NCBI GenBank assembly: GCA_017960065.1
Contig: JAGCZK010000173.1
Span: 1 to 20,468, forward strand
DNA length: 20,468 bases
Source: Paludibacteraceae bacterium
GTDB taxonomy: Bacteria; Bacteroidota; Bacteroidia; Bacteroidales; Paludibacteraceae
Reading direction: 5' to 3'
Shown here one piece after another: positions 1 to 8,600 of this stretch; within the stretch, counting starts at the first letter, position 1; each line of letters opens with the position of its first letter. The notes under the pieces were generated by a model that saw only the letters and a program-made list of their open reading frames with translations, was not told where the DNA came from and did no database searches. The translations under genes and the position numbers were made by a program.

Positions 1-2297
1 CGCTCGACTTCGGCTCTCAGGCCGCCGGCACCTATACGGTATCGGCCGTCGAAGCCTCGACGGGTTGCTCGAGCACGATGAACGGCAGTGCCACGGTGAG
101 TGTTCATTCGCTACCTGCGCTGACCATCACCAGCCAGCCGGCTGCGGTGTGTGCGCCGAACACGGTCGATTTGACCACTGCCGTGTTGAGCCAGAACACC
201 AACCTCTCGTATTACCAGTCCGACGGCACGACGCCGCTTGCAACGCCCAATGCCGTGGCGGCTGGCACCTATCAGGTAACCTATACCGACGGCAACAGCT
301 GCGAGTCGGCGCCCGTTGCACTAACGGCGGTGGTGAAGGCTTTGCCCGAAATAGCGGTTGTCTCCTATACCAATGCCTGTGCGGGCGGTACCATCGAAGT
401 GAATGTGACCGAGATTGCCGGTGCGGTCTATACCTGGACGGGCGCTGCCGGGACAGGTTCGCTGACGCATATCGGCCAAATCGCCAATGTGATGGCTGCC
501 ACCCGTTATCAGGGAACGGTTACCGCCGAAGCCGACGGCTGCGTGTCGGCGGCATTGAACTACGACGTGGTCAGTCGTATCGCCCCCGAAGTTACCCGGG
601 TAACCAGTGCTCCGGTGTGTCCGGGAGAGGTGATTACCTTTACGGCCACTGCTACCGATGCGGTGTCTTACCAGTGGACGGGCGATGTCAACGCTTCGGC
701 CACCGCTACCGCTACCACGGCTGCCGTTGTTTCCGGACAGACCTATGCCGGTCAGGTCGTGGCCGTGTCGGCCGAAAACTGCCAGTCGGCACCTTTCGAT
801 TTCACTCAAACGGCCTACGAGACCCCGGGTATTCCGCAACTGACAGTCAACAACGGTTGTAACCTTCCGGTTCGCTTTACCATCGATAATTTCGACAACG
901 ATGCCAATTACCGTTGGGAGTTGGATGGAGTGCAGATTGCGAACCCGGGCGCGGTCTTCCAAGTGAATACGCCCGTCGAAGGACAGACCTACCAGATGTC
1001 GGTGGTGGCACAAAAGAACGGTTGTCCTTCGCCAGCCGCTATCGGACAGCAGCAGTACATGTCGAGCCCGGCCAAACCGATTTTGACCACCAACGACGGT
1101 TGTGGCAACGATGTCCGCTTTACCATTTCGGCCTACGATGCCAGCCTTCAGTACAATTGGGAAATCAACGGCCAGCCGGTAACGGTAAGCGGCAGTACGT
1201 ATCAGGTGCCGAACCCCCAAGACGGTGTCACCTACCTGGCATCGGTCACCGCTGTCCGTTACAACCTCTGCGCTTCGACCGAATGGTCGGGCGGACAAAC
1301 CTACAAAATCGCCCCGGTCGTTGTCCTGAAACAGGTTTCCCCCGTATGCTCTCCGGCCATCATTCAAATGGAAGAGGTGATTGATTGGACCCAAACAAGT
1401 GCAGCCACGGTGCAGTTCTACAACCCCGACCAAACCATCAATACAGGCGCCATGACGGCCGATGTCGGTACTTATACCTATTATGTCCGTGGCTTCAGCG
1501 ACTCGCAGTGTCCGTCGGCGATGATTCCGTTCGAACTGACGATCAATGAGTTGAGTTTGCTGTACAAAAAAGAGATGTTCCTGTGCTACGGCGATGAGGT
1601 GGAAGTGTCGGTTCAGGCACTTGGACCACAAGCTGCCGATTATCAGTATAGTTTCGTTGACGAGAGCGGCGTGGCCCCGCGCGGCACGATAACGGACTCG
1701 GAGGCTTCGTGGGTGCTGGCGCCCGAGCACAATGTCCGTTATGCGCTCACCGTTAGCAATGGCGCATGTACCGAGCGTTCGGACATCCAACTGGAGGTGA
1801 GCCCGCTGCCCGAAGTTCAAGTCGGTCAGTCGAATCCGCGTGAAGCGACGATAGAGCCGCTTTCGACCCACTATACGCCTTATTCTTACTACCTCGATGG
1901 CAGTGACGCCCTTTTGGAGCAATTGGTGTTTGAAGTGGCTCCTGGCGACCATAGCCTGCGGGTGGTGGATGTCAACGGATGTGAGTCCACCTGGCAGTTT
2001 AACATCGACAAGAGCATGTACCAGCTCGAAATTCCGCATTTCTTCTCTCCCGACAACGATGGCGTGAACGATACGTGGGAGATAGGCAATATCGAACATT
2101 ATCCCAATGCCGAAATCAAGATCTTCGACCGCTTCCATAAACTGGTGGCCGAATACCGGGGCAGCGATTCGGGTTGGGACGGCACTTACCGCGGTCATCC
2201 CCTCGTATCGACCGACTACTGGTACTGGATTTCCATCCCGGCCTTGGGCAAACCCGTCTCCGGTCATATCACCTTGTTCCGCGGGCGTAAGGATTAA
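1..2297 (+). CDS. T9SS-exported repeat-rich surface protein, C-terminal part (type B sorting domain)
   Basis: The reading frame is open from the left edge, so the true start lies outside the window; the ATG at 78 is internal. The visible part is a chain of beta-sandwich (Ig/PKD-like) modules of roughly 80 residues with regularly placed Cys, Trp and Tyr. Two adjacent modules (about 834-1310) are clear duplicates. The last 85 residues (from 2040) match the gliding-motility-associated C-terminal domain, a T9SS type B sorting signal: FFSPDNDGVNDTW, then IFDRF, a GWDGTYRG turn and a final GHITLFRGRKD strand. In known T9SS proteins this domain directs export through the outer membrane and attachment to, or release from, the cell surface. 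The ligand is unknown; an adhesin or structural surface role is inferred from the repeats. It converges with the regulator gene and is separated from it by a strong hairpin. Confidence 0.9.
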   Translation, partial: LDFGSQAAGTYTVSAVEASTGCSSTMNGSATVSVHSLPALTITSQPAAVCAPNTVDLTTAVLSQNTNLSYYQSDGTTPLATPNAVAAGTYQVTYTDGNSCESAPVALTAVVKALPEIAVVSYTNACAGGTIEVNVTEIAGAVYTWTGAAGTGSLTHIGQIANVMAATRYQGTVTAEADGCVSAALNYDVVSRIAPEVTRVTSAPVCPGEVITFTATATDAVSYQWTGDVNASATATATTAAVVSGQTYAGQVVAVSAENCQSAPFDFTQTAYETPGIPQLTVNNGCNLPVRFTIDNFDNDANYRWELDGVQIANPGAVFQVNTPVEGQTYQMSVVAQKNGCPSPAAIGQQQYMSSPAKPILTTNDGCGNDVRFTISAYDASLQYNWEINGQPVTVSGSTYQVPNPQDGVTYLASVTAVRYNLCASTEWSGGQTYKIAPVVVLKQVSPVCSPAIIQMEEVIDWTQTSAATVQFYNPDQTINTGAMTADVGTYTYYVRGFSDSQCPSAMIPFELTINELSLLYKKEMFLCYGDEVEVSVQALGPQAADYQYSFVDESGVAPRGTITDSEASWVLAPEHNVRYALTVSNGACTERSDIQLEVSPLPEVQVGQSNPREATIEPLSTHYTPYSYYLDGSDALLEQLVFEVAPGDHSLRVVDVNGCESTWQFNIDKSMYQLEIPHFFSPDNDGVNDTWEIGNIEHYPNAEIKIFDRFHKLVAEYRGSDSGWDGTYRGHPLVSTDYWYWISIPALGKPVSGHITLFRGRKD
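834..1310 (+). repeat. Tandem pair of ~81-residue modules within the surface protein
   Basis: Two consecutive modules begin at about 834 and 1077, 243 bases (81 codons) apart. Each starts with P-x-LT-x-N-x-GC, continues with a VRFTI strand and a Y-x-WE-[LI]-[DN]-G turn, and ends with a G-x-TY strand and a cysteine. The similarity is at protein level, which points to an old internal duplication rather than a recent one. Confidence 0.7.
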
Positions 2298-2369
2298 TCC
2301 TGCGCCTTTGTCGGGGCGCGGAGGAGCCCCTCTTTCGAGCGCCCTGGTTAAGCGGTAGGCACAGATAAA

Positions 2370-2404
2370 GAAGAAGCCCTTGAGATGCTCTCAAGGGCTT
2401 CTTC
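2370..2404. terminator. Perfect 16-bp hairpin between convergent genes, probable bidirectional terminator
   Basis: The left arm at 2370-2385 and the right arm at 2389-2404 are exact reverse complements with a 3-base loop (TGC). It lies 72 bp after the surface-protein stop and 19 bp beyond the stop of the minus-strand regulator, so it can serve both. There is no long T run on either side; the arms end in a T/C-rich stretch. A weaker GGGGC/GCCCC hairpin may lie just upstream, near 2317-2335. Confidence 0.72.
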
Positions 2405-2423
2405 CTGGTGGGAGGCCGAAGGC

Positions 2424-5366
2424 TTATTCCTGAACTTCGTCTTCGGATTCCGGCTGTTCGGGATTTTCAGGAATCATGTCTTCCTTGATGTCGGAACTGA
2501 ATTTCTGGAAGTAGTCTTCCAAATCTTCGGTGCGATCCAATTCCATGCGTTTGCGCATGCGGTAACGCTGCATTTCCACGCCACGGGTGGACATGTTCAT
2601 CAACGGGGCGATTTCTTTGGTCAGCAGGCCCATGCGGATATAGACGCACAGTTTTCGCTCCTTTTTGTTGAGCCAGGGGTATTGTTTGGTCAGCTCCTGA
2701 ATGAAGTGTGCGTGGACAATGTCGAAGTTCTCCTCGAACTTCTTCCAATCGACGTCTTGTTCGATGTTGTTCGAAAGTTTGGTTTGCAACAATACCGCCT
2801 TGCGGAGCGCTTGGTCCGTATTTTTGTTTTGCAGGTCGAGTTGAATCTTCTTCAGGTCAGACTTGATGTCGGAGAGCAATTCGTTCTTGTTGAGCCGGTT
2901 GAGTGTGACATTGGCCAATTCCTGGCTCTTGCTCTTCAGCTCGAGCTGAACATGCTCGTTTTGCAGTTGCAGAATCTGTTTTTCCTTTTCATGGGCGTCT
3001 TCGATGAACTGCAATTCTTTCTGACGCATCTCGGCATCCTTCTGAATGGCCAGGCGTTGCTTGCCCAACTCAATCTTCCGGCGCGAGTAGAGGTACAACA
3101 TGTAAAAGACCAGAATAATCAGCAGAGCCAAGATGGTGTAGGCCCACCACGAGCGGTACCAGGGCGGGAGGATGCGGAATGAGAAGCTGTTTTCGCTTTC
3201 CTTGCCCGAAATGCCGGATTTGGATTTGACATGGAACGTGTAGTTTCCTTCGCGCAGATTGGTGTACTCCTTGCTGTCGGCGCTTCCCCAGGTACTGTAT
3301 TCGCTTTCGAGCGGTTCGAGGCGGTAGCAGTACTCAATCTGTTCGTTCGAGTCAAAAGAGCCGGACACTTCGAAGCGCAGCGAATTCATCTTGTAGCGAA
3401 TCTTCAAGTCGGTGGCGATGCGCACGTACGAGTCGCCGAAAATCAGGCTGTCTTTCGAGTTGGTCGAGTACAGGCGGCGCAGGTAGGTGGCGTGGTCAAA
3501 TTGCGTGCTGTGGTTGACGATTTTGTGGTAGTCGGCCAGCGCAAAGCCCGACACGTTGCCCACAATCGCTTTCCCGTCTTCGATCGGAGTGACCGAATAA
3601 AAACCGCCGATAAAGAAGTTGGGCATGTTGAGCACCTCGATGCTCTTATGGAACGAACTGGTTTTGTTGTCGTACGGGCAGATTTTCAGTTCGTTGCCGC
3701 AGATGTACCAGATGTTGCCGTTTTCGTCGGTTTTGATGGACGAGTAGAGGATGTCTCCGCTCATTTTCTCAAAGAAGCCCTCGTCTTTGACCAACTGCCC
3801 GTCGGGGCTTACGGTCTGGCAGTGTCCGTTACCGCTGATGATGATGCGGTCGTTGATTTTGAAGACCGAGAAATAGTCGTTTTGGGCATTGGCCTGTACT
3901 TTGACCTGGCAGCTGCACGAATCCATGTCGGCAAAGAAGGTCAACTCTTCCACACCGTTTCCGGTTACGACCCAAACGTGTCCGTCGTCATTGATCTCGA
4001 ACAGTCGGGGCGTGGAGTAGAAGCCGTGGACATAGTGGCCCAACTTCCAGGCGCCGTTTTCTTTCTTCAGCGTGTAGAATCCGTTGTAGCTTCCAGCCAG
4101 GGCCAGATTGTCGCGCCCGGGGAATTTCCGGACTTGCCAGAATCCGTCGCGTCGGGTAATGGGAACCAGACCGGATTTGTGTACCGTAAACAGGCCGCGG
4201 TTGTGGCTACAGAAGATTTCGGAGTCGATTTCGTCGAGGTGCCATACCTGGCCCGACGATTCGGGAATAATCTTGAGATTGGTGAGACGCTCCGACGTTT
4301 CGATGGGGTAGTCATCGTAGAACAGACCCTGATTGGTGCCCAGGTAAATCGTGTTCCCTTTTATTAAGGTGCAGTAGCCGGCGCCTTTCGAGTTGATCGA
4401 ACCGTACAGGTTTTCGACCGGCGAGTCCAGAAAGATCTGGTCGATACCGCAGTCGAGGCCGAGCCACAGCGAACCGGCCCGGTCAAATTCCATGGTCAGG
4501 GCCGTGTTGTTCTGCAGGCCGTTGAGGTTGTTGATGTATCGGGCGTTCTTGCCATTCGAATCCAAAATGACGATACCGTCCATGATGGTGCCGACGGCAA
4601 TGTGTTTTTCGTTGGTGGCCATCGAAAACAACTCGTTTTTGCGGATGAATTCGTCGGCTTCGGTCGGGAAGGCGACAATCTCTTCGCCATTGAACAGGAA
4701 CAGACCGTTGAATTCCGTGGCAATCAGCATTCCCGACAGACCGTATGGCTGCATGCTGCGGATACCTTTCTTTTCGAGCAGTTCCGAACCGCGCAGGGCG
4801 TTCAGGTTCTGACCGGTAAGCAAGTAAATGCCGTCGGTGGTGGCCAGGTAGATGCCGTTGCGGATTTTGGCGGAGCAGAAAATGTGCGAACGGGGTTCCA
4901 CAACCGAAAAGTGGTTTTCTTCGTCCATGATGAAGATGTAATTGTGCGTCTGCACATACAGTTCGTTGTGCAAAAGCAGGATATTCCAGGCTTCACCGAA
5001 GTTGCGGTATTTCTCAGGAATGCTGTCCGAAAGTCGCTTGTATGAGAGTTTGCCCAGCTCGTTGGCAGTGAATACACCAAACTCGTTGGAGCCGCCGACG
5101 TAGATACGTCCGTCTTCTCCCACCGCCATGGCGCGGACTACGCTGCCGTTCCATAAACCGTAGTTGTTCCAGGTGTTTCCGTCAAATTCGAGCAGGCCGT
5201 TGTTGTTGCCAAAATACATCCAGCCGTTGTTGTGCTGTAGTATATGCCAGTTCTGTGTTCCGGCCCCGTACTCTTTGGGAGTGTAATTAATGAGAGGTGC
5301 TTGCCAGGCGGCATAAACCATTACACTTTCCCATACCAAAAGTGACAAAAGAATGATTTTTTTCAT
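2424..5366 (-). CDS. Membrane-anchored beta-propeller / triple-Tyr sensor with C-terminal HTH (one-protein transcription regulator)
   Basis: This 980-residue protein joins a sensor and a DNA-binding output without a histidine kinase. It has a signal peptide or N-terminal anchor (MKKIILLSLLVWESVMVYA). A long propeller-like region of short YxGxxxG and LWLGLD blades reaches to about residue 650. A Y_Y_Y-type domain (about 665-735, ending REGNYTFHVKS) is followed by one membrane helix (about 741-760) and a charged coiled coil. The C-terminal HTH (about 899-942: KERKLCVYIRMGLLTKEIA, then MSTRGVEMQRYRMRKR) resembles the LuxR type. The sensor should face the periplasm and the HTH the cytoplasm. The frame stays open up to 5474, but 5366 is chosen because it starts a signal peptide and because a TAnnTTTG box lies between the two positions. 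The divergent position next to the GH81 gene suggests it controls beta-glucan genes; the actual ligand is unknown. Confidence 0.9.
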   Translation of the reverse strand: MKKIILLSLLVWESVMVYAAWQAPLINYTPKEYGAGTQNWHILQHNNGWMYFGNNNGLLEFDGNTWNNYGLWNGSVVRAMAVGEDGRIYVGGSNEFGVFTANELGKLSYKRLSDSIPEKYRNFGEAWNILLLHNELYVQTHNYIFIMDEENHFSVVEPRSHIFCSAKIRNGIYLATTDGIYLLTGQNLNALRGSELLEKKGIRSMQPYGLSGMLIATEFNGLFLFNGEEIVAFPTEADEFIRKNELFSMATNEKHIAVGTIMDGIVILDSNGKNARYINNLNGLQNNTALTMEFDRAGSLWLGLDCGIDQIFLDSPVENLYGSINSKGAGYCTLIKGNTIYLGTNQGLFYDDYPIETSERLTNLKIIPESSGQVWHLDEIDSEIFCSHNRGLFTVHKSGLVPITRRDGFWQVRKFPGRDNLALAGSYNGFYTLKKENGAWKLGHYVHGFYSTPRLFEINDDGHVWVVTGNGVEELTFFADMDSCSCQVKVQANAQNDYFSVFKINDRIIISGNGHCQTVSPDGQLVKDEGFFEKMSGDILYSSIKTDENGNIWYICGNELKICPYDNKTSSFHKSIEVLNMPNFFIGGFYSVTPIEDGKAIVGNVSGFALADYHKIVNHSTQFDHATYLRRLYSTNSKDSLIFGDSYVRIATDLKIRYKMNSLRFEVSGSFDSNEQIEYCYRLEPLESEYSTWGSADSKEYTNLREGNYTFHVKSKSGISGKESENSFSFRILPPWYRSWWAYTILALLIILVFYMLYLYSRRKIELGKQRLAIQKDAEMRQKELQFIEDAHEKEKQILQLQNEHVQLELKSKSQELANVTLNRLNKNELLSDIKSDLKKIQLDLQNKNTDQALRKAVLLQTKLSNNIEQDVDWKKFEENFDIVHAHFIQELTKQYPWLNKKERKLCVYIRMGLLTKEIAPLMNMSTRGVEMQRYRMRKRMELDRTEDLEDYFQKFSSDIKEDMIPENPEQPESEDEVQE

Positions 5367-5393
5367 GGTCTTGAAATAAGGTGTTACCGTTTG

Positions 5394-5401
5394 CAAAAAT
5401 A
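5394..5401 (-). promoter_or_regulatory. -7 box (TATTTTTG) of the regulator gene
   Basis: Read on the minus strand this is an exact match to the Bacteroidota housekeeping -7 element TAnnTTTG, 27 bp upstream of the chosen start at 5366. No good -33 TTTG sits at the usual distance; the nearest one (5428-5431) is a few bases too far. The region is strongly AT-rich. The position argues against translation starting at the upstream in-frame ATG (5474). Confidence 0.45.
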
Positions 5402-5459
5402 TGAAAAATAATGTATATTTGGAAAAACAAAGGACGGAAAGTTTTTGTAGAATATTTAA

Positions 5460-5474
5460 TTGATTAATAATCAA
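5460..5474. promoter_or_regulatory. 15-bp palindrome, candidate operator in the divergent promoter region
   Basis: TTGATTA-A-TAATCAA is a perfect 7-bp inverted repeat around a single central base. It lies in the AT-rich 247-bp gap between the regulator and the GH81 gene, about 75-85 bp from the expected transcription start of the first and about 110 bp from that of the second. Size and symmetry suit a dimeric HTH protein. AT-rich DNA makes chance palindromes fairly common, so this is a suggestion only. Confidence 0.33.
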
Positions 5475-5548
5475 GATAATACAAAAATCGGCTGAATGTA
5501 TGTCGTATTAAAGGTGCGGTTTGTAGTAATTTGGTAGAGTGCTTTTTT

Positions 5549-5578
5549 CTTGAAATGGTTGAGAAATCCGCATCTTTG
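5549..5578 (+). promoter_or_regulatory. Candidate promoter of the GH81 gene (cTTG-N18-CATCTTTG)
   Basis: CATCTTTG at 5571-5578 matches TAnnTTTG except for the first base, and a TTG-type -33 element ends at 5552. Transcription would begin near 5584, leaving a leader of about 30 bases before the ATG at 5614. Confidence 0.42.
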
Positions 5579-5613
5579 TAGAAAGCAAATTTTAAAAACA
5601 CTATAAAATAGCT

Positions 5614-8600
5614 ATGAAGAAATTAATGTTCTTGTGGGTGGCACTTGCCTTTTCTGCAATGGCAACCGCCCAAGATGTGATTCCGTTGGGCAAGGGCAGC
5701 TATGCTGCGTATGCACCCTACTCCGAATCCGCAACAACCGACCACGGTGGCTGCCATGCCTACTACATGGAGCACCGTCCGGTGTATCTTACCGAAAACG
5801 CCAAAGGCAAACCCATTCCGTCGAACGACTGGTGGACCGATCTGCTCGTAAGCCAGTATTCCGGCGAGTTGTGGGCTTATCCGCAAAAGGCCTGCGCCAT
5901 GTCCACCGGTATCCGGATCGAGTTTCCGACCTATTGGAACAATACCGGTAACGAAGTGCACTCCAAGTCGCACGTCAACGTGGGCGCCCAGTCCTTCTAT
6001 CCCGAATCGGCGGCTGCCGACGACTGGCACGACTGGGGCTTCCGTTTTGCCATGCAGGACGGCGGCAAACAGATGATGGTGACGCTGGCCCATGGTATTC
6101 CGTTTACCTGGATCGAGTGCACCGGCATCGTTCCCTACCTGGCTTTCGACGACGCCACCTTTATCGTTAACGGGCAAACCGTCCAACCGCCTTTTGTGGC
6201 TTCGTCGTTTGTGTTGCAGGTGGCCGGCGACAACTATGCCGTGTATGCTCCGGACAACACCAACTTTGTGATTAGCGACAAGCGCCTCGAGGCCCGTTTC
6301 TCGGGTGCCGACTCCTACCTGGTGGTCGGCGTGCTGCCGGATGCCGAAAGCCTGTCGGCCTTTGAACCTTATGCTTACAATGTGCCGCGCAACACCGAAG
6401 TCTCCTGGAACTACGTGCCGGCCGAAGGCAAACTTAAAACCTATTGGAATGTGACGGCCGAGAACCTGAAGGGCGGTGCCAACACGCAGGTGCTGCAAGG
6501 CTTTATTCCTCACCACTACAAAAATTCCACCTGTCAATTCTCCTTTTTAACCCAAACCTACCTGACCCCTCGCGGAACCATGAAACTGGCCGCGGGTAAC
6601 GCTTTTGAGATTGACTATGACTACAACGGCGTGTTGCCGTTCTATCCGCAGCCGGAAGTCAACGGGGCTTTGGCCAATCCGTATAACCGTGCCCGGATGG
6701 TGTCGATGATTGAAGATTACGCCAAGAAGGGAACCTTTGGCGCCGACACCTACTGGGGCGGCAAAGGCCTGACCCAGATGGCCCATTACATGTGCTTTGC
6801 GCACGAAATGGGCGAGACCGAACTCTTCGAAATGTGTAAAAACCGGTTGAAGGCGGTGCTGATCGACTGGCTGACCTATACGCCGGGCGAAACCCAAAAG
6901 TATTTCGCTTATTATCCCCGTTGGGGAGCGATGGTCGGATTTGATCCGAGTTACGATTCAGACACCTTCAACGACCACCACTTCCACTATGGCTACTATA
7001 CCTATTCGTCGGCCTTGCTGGCCATGTTCGACGAAGAGTTTAAGCGCGACTATGGTCCGATGATCACCCTGGTGGCCCGCGATTACGCCAACTGGGAACA
7101 CGACAGCGCCGATCTGCCGTTCTTCCGGACGCTCGACCCCTGGTGCGGTCACTCGTTTGCCGGCGGTATGGGCGGTTGGCAGGGCAACGGTCAGGAATCT
7201 TCGTCCGAAGCCATGCAGGGCTGGGGCGGTATGCTGCTGTTGGGTGCCGCTTTGGGCAACGACGCCATGCGCGACGCCGGCATCTTCGGCTATGTGCTCG
7301 AGGCTCGCGCCACGGCTGAATACTGGTTCGACCGCGATCGCGAAAATATCGACTATACCAAATACAAATCCCCTTGGAGCACCAACCTGACCACGCAGGG
7401 TGTGGGCTGGTGGACCTGGTTCTCGGGCGACCCCGTTTGGATGCACTCCATCCAGTGGCTGCCGATTTCGCCGATTTTGAAATACCTCTATGAGGATTTG
7501 GATTTTGCCCGTTGGGACTTCGAAACCATGATGGAGGGCAAAGACATGGGCGATTGGGCCGAGCAGGGAGGTCTTGGCGGCGAATCCGGCATCGGCAACG
7601 TCTGCCTGAGCTACATGCAGATTTTCGACCCCGATGGCGCGGCCGCCATCTTCGACCAGATGTGGAACGGCAATTTCGCCTTGGCGAAAAACACCGATAC
7701 GGGGGGTATCACCTATTTTATCACCCACATGCACCGTACGTACGGCGAAATCCAATGGAACATCCATGCCGACCAACCGCTGACGACGGCTTACGCCAAA
7801 AACGGCAAATATTATTATGTCATCTATAACCCGACCGACCAGGAACAAACGGTAACCTTCTATGAGGGGGCTGCCCAACGTGTCCGTTTCAAAGCGCCCG
7901 CCAACAAACTGACCGTTTATTCCGACGCTCCGGTGCTGACTTCCATTCAGGTCACTTCGCCGGCCACGACCGTGGCTCGTGGCGCTCAGGCGCAAATGCG
8001 TGCGGTTGCTTACGACCAGTATGGTGCGACCATGAACAATGTGATGATTGCCTGGAACACCACGGCCGGTACGGTGAACAATGCCGGTATGTTTACGGCG
8101 CCCAATGCCAACGGAAACGCGACCATTACGGCCACTTCCGGCGGCAAGAGCGGTTCGGTGACCGTACGGGTCAACAATGCGCCGGTGCTGACGTCGGCCG
8201 AGTTGCTTCCTTCGGTTGAATCGGTCGAAGTGGGCACCGAAATGAATTACACCGTTTCGCTTTTGGACCAGTACGGCGATCCGTTTGTGGCCGACCGCAC
8301 CTGGACCATTAACTACGGTGGAGCCGCTGTCGCCCACGATTCGGTGTTTGCGGCCACCAATATCGGAACCTATACGGTTCAGGTGAATGCGGCGGGCAAC
8401 CAATACCAACGCAACCTGCTGGTATTGCCGGTTTATCCGAACATTGCCCTCAATAAAACGTGTACCGCCTCGTCGGCCGAAAACGGCGGAACGGGGGCGG
8501 CGAATGCCACCGACGGCTCCAATACGTCGCGCTGGAGTAGTCTCGCCCGAGACGGCGAATGGCTGTATGTGGATTTGGGTGTCAATAGCTTCATATCGAG

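Noticed and set aside
321..2267. Long open frame on the minus strand opposite the surface protein
   Set aside because: It is the complement of a gene with strong codon bias; the protein has no recognisable domains or start context, while the plus strand carries a clear sorting domain.
3231..4367. 378-codon plus-strand open frame inside the regulator gene
   Set aside because: The regulator's propeller and triple-Tyr features run continuously on the minus strand here; the plus-strand frame has no family features.
5367..5474. N-terminal extension of the regulator by 36 residues from the ATG at 5474
   Set aside because: The extension would precede a normal signal peptide, would overlap the candidate -7 box, and its DNA is AT-rich like the intergenic gap.
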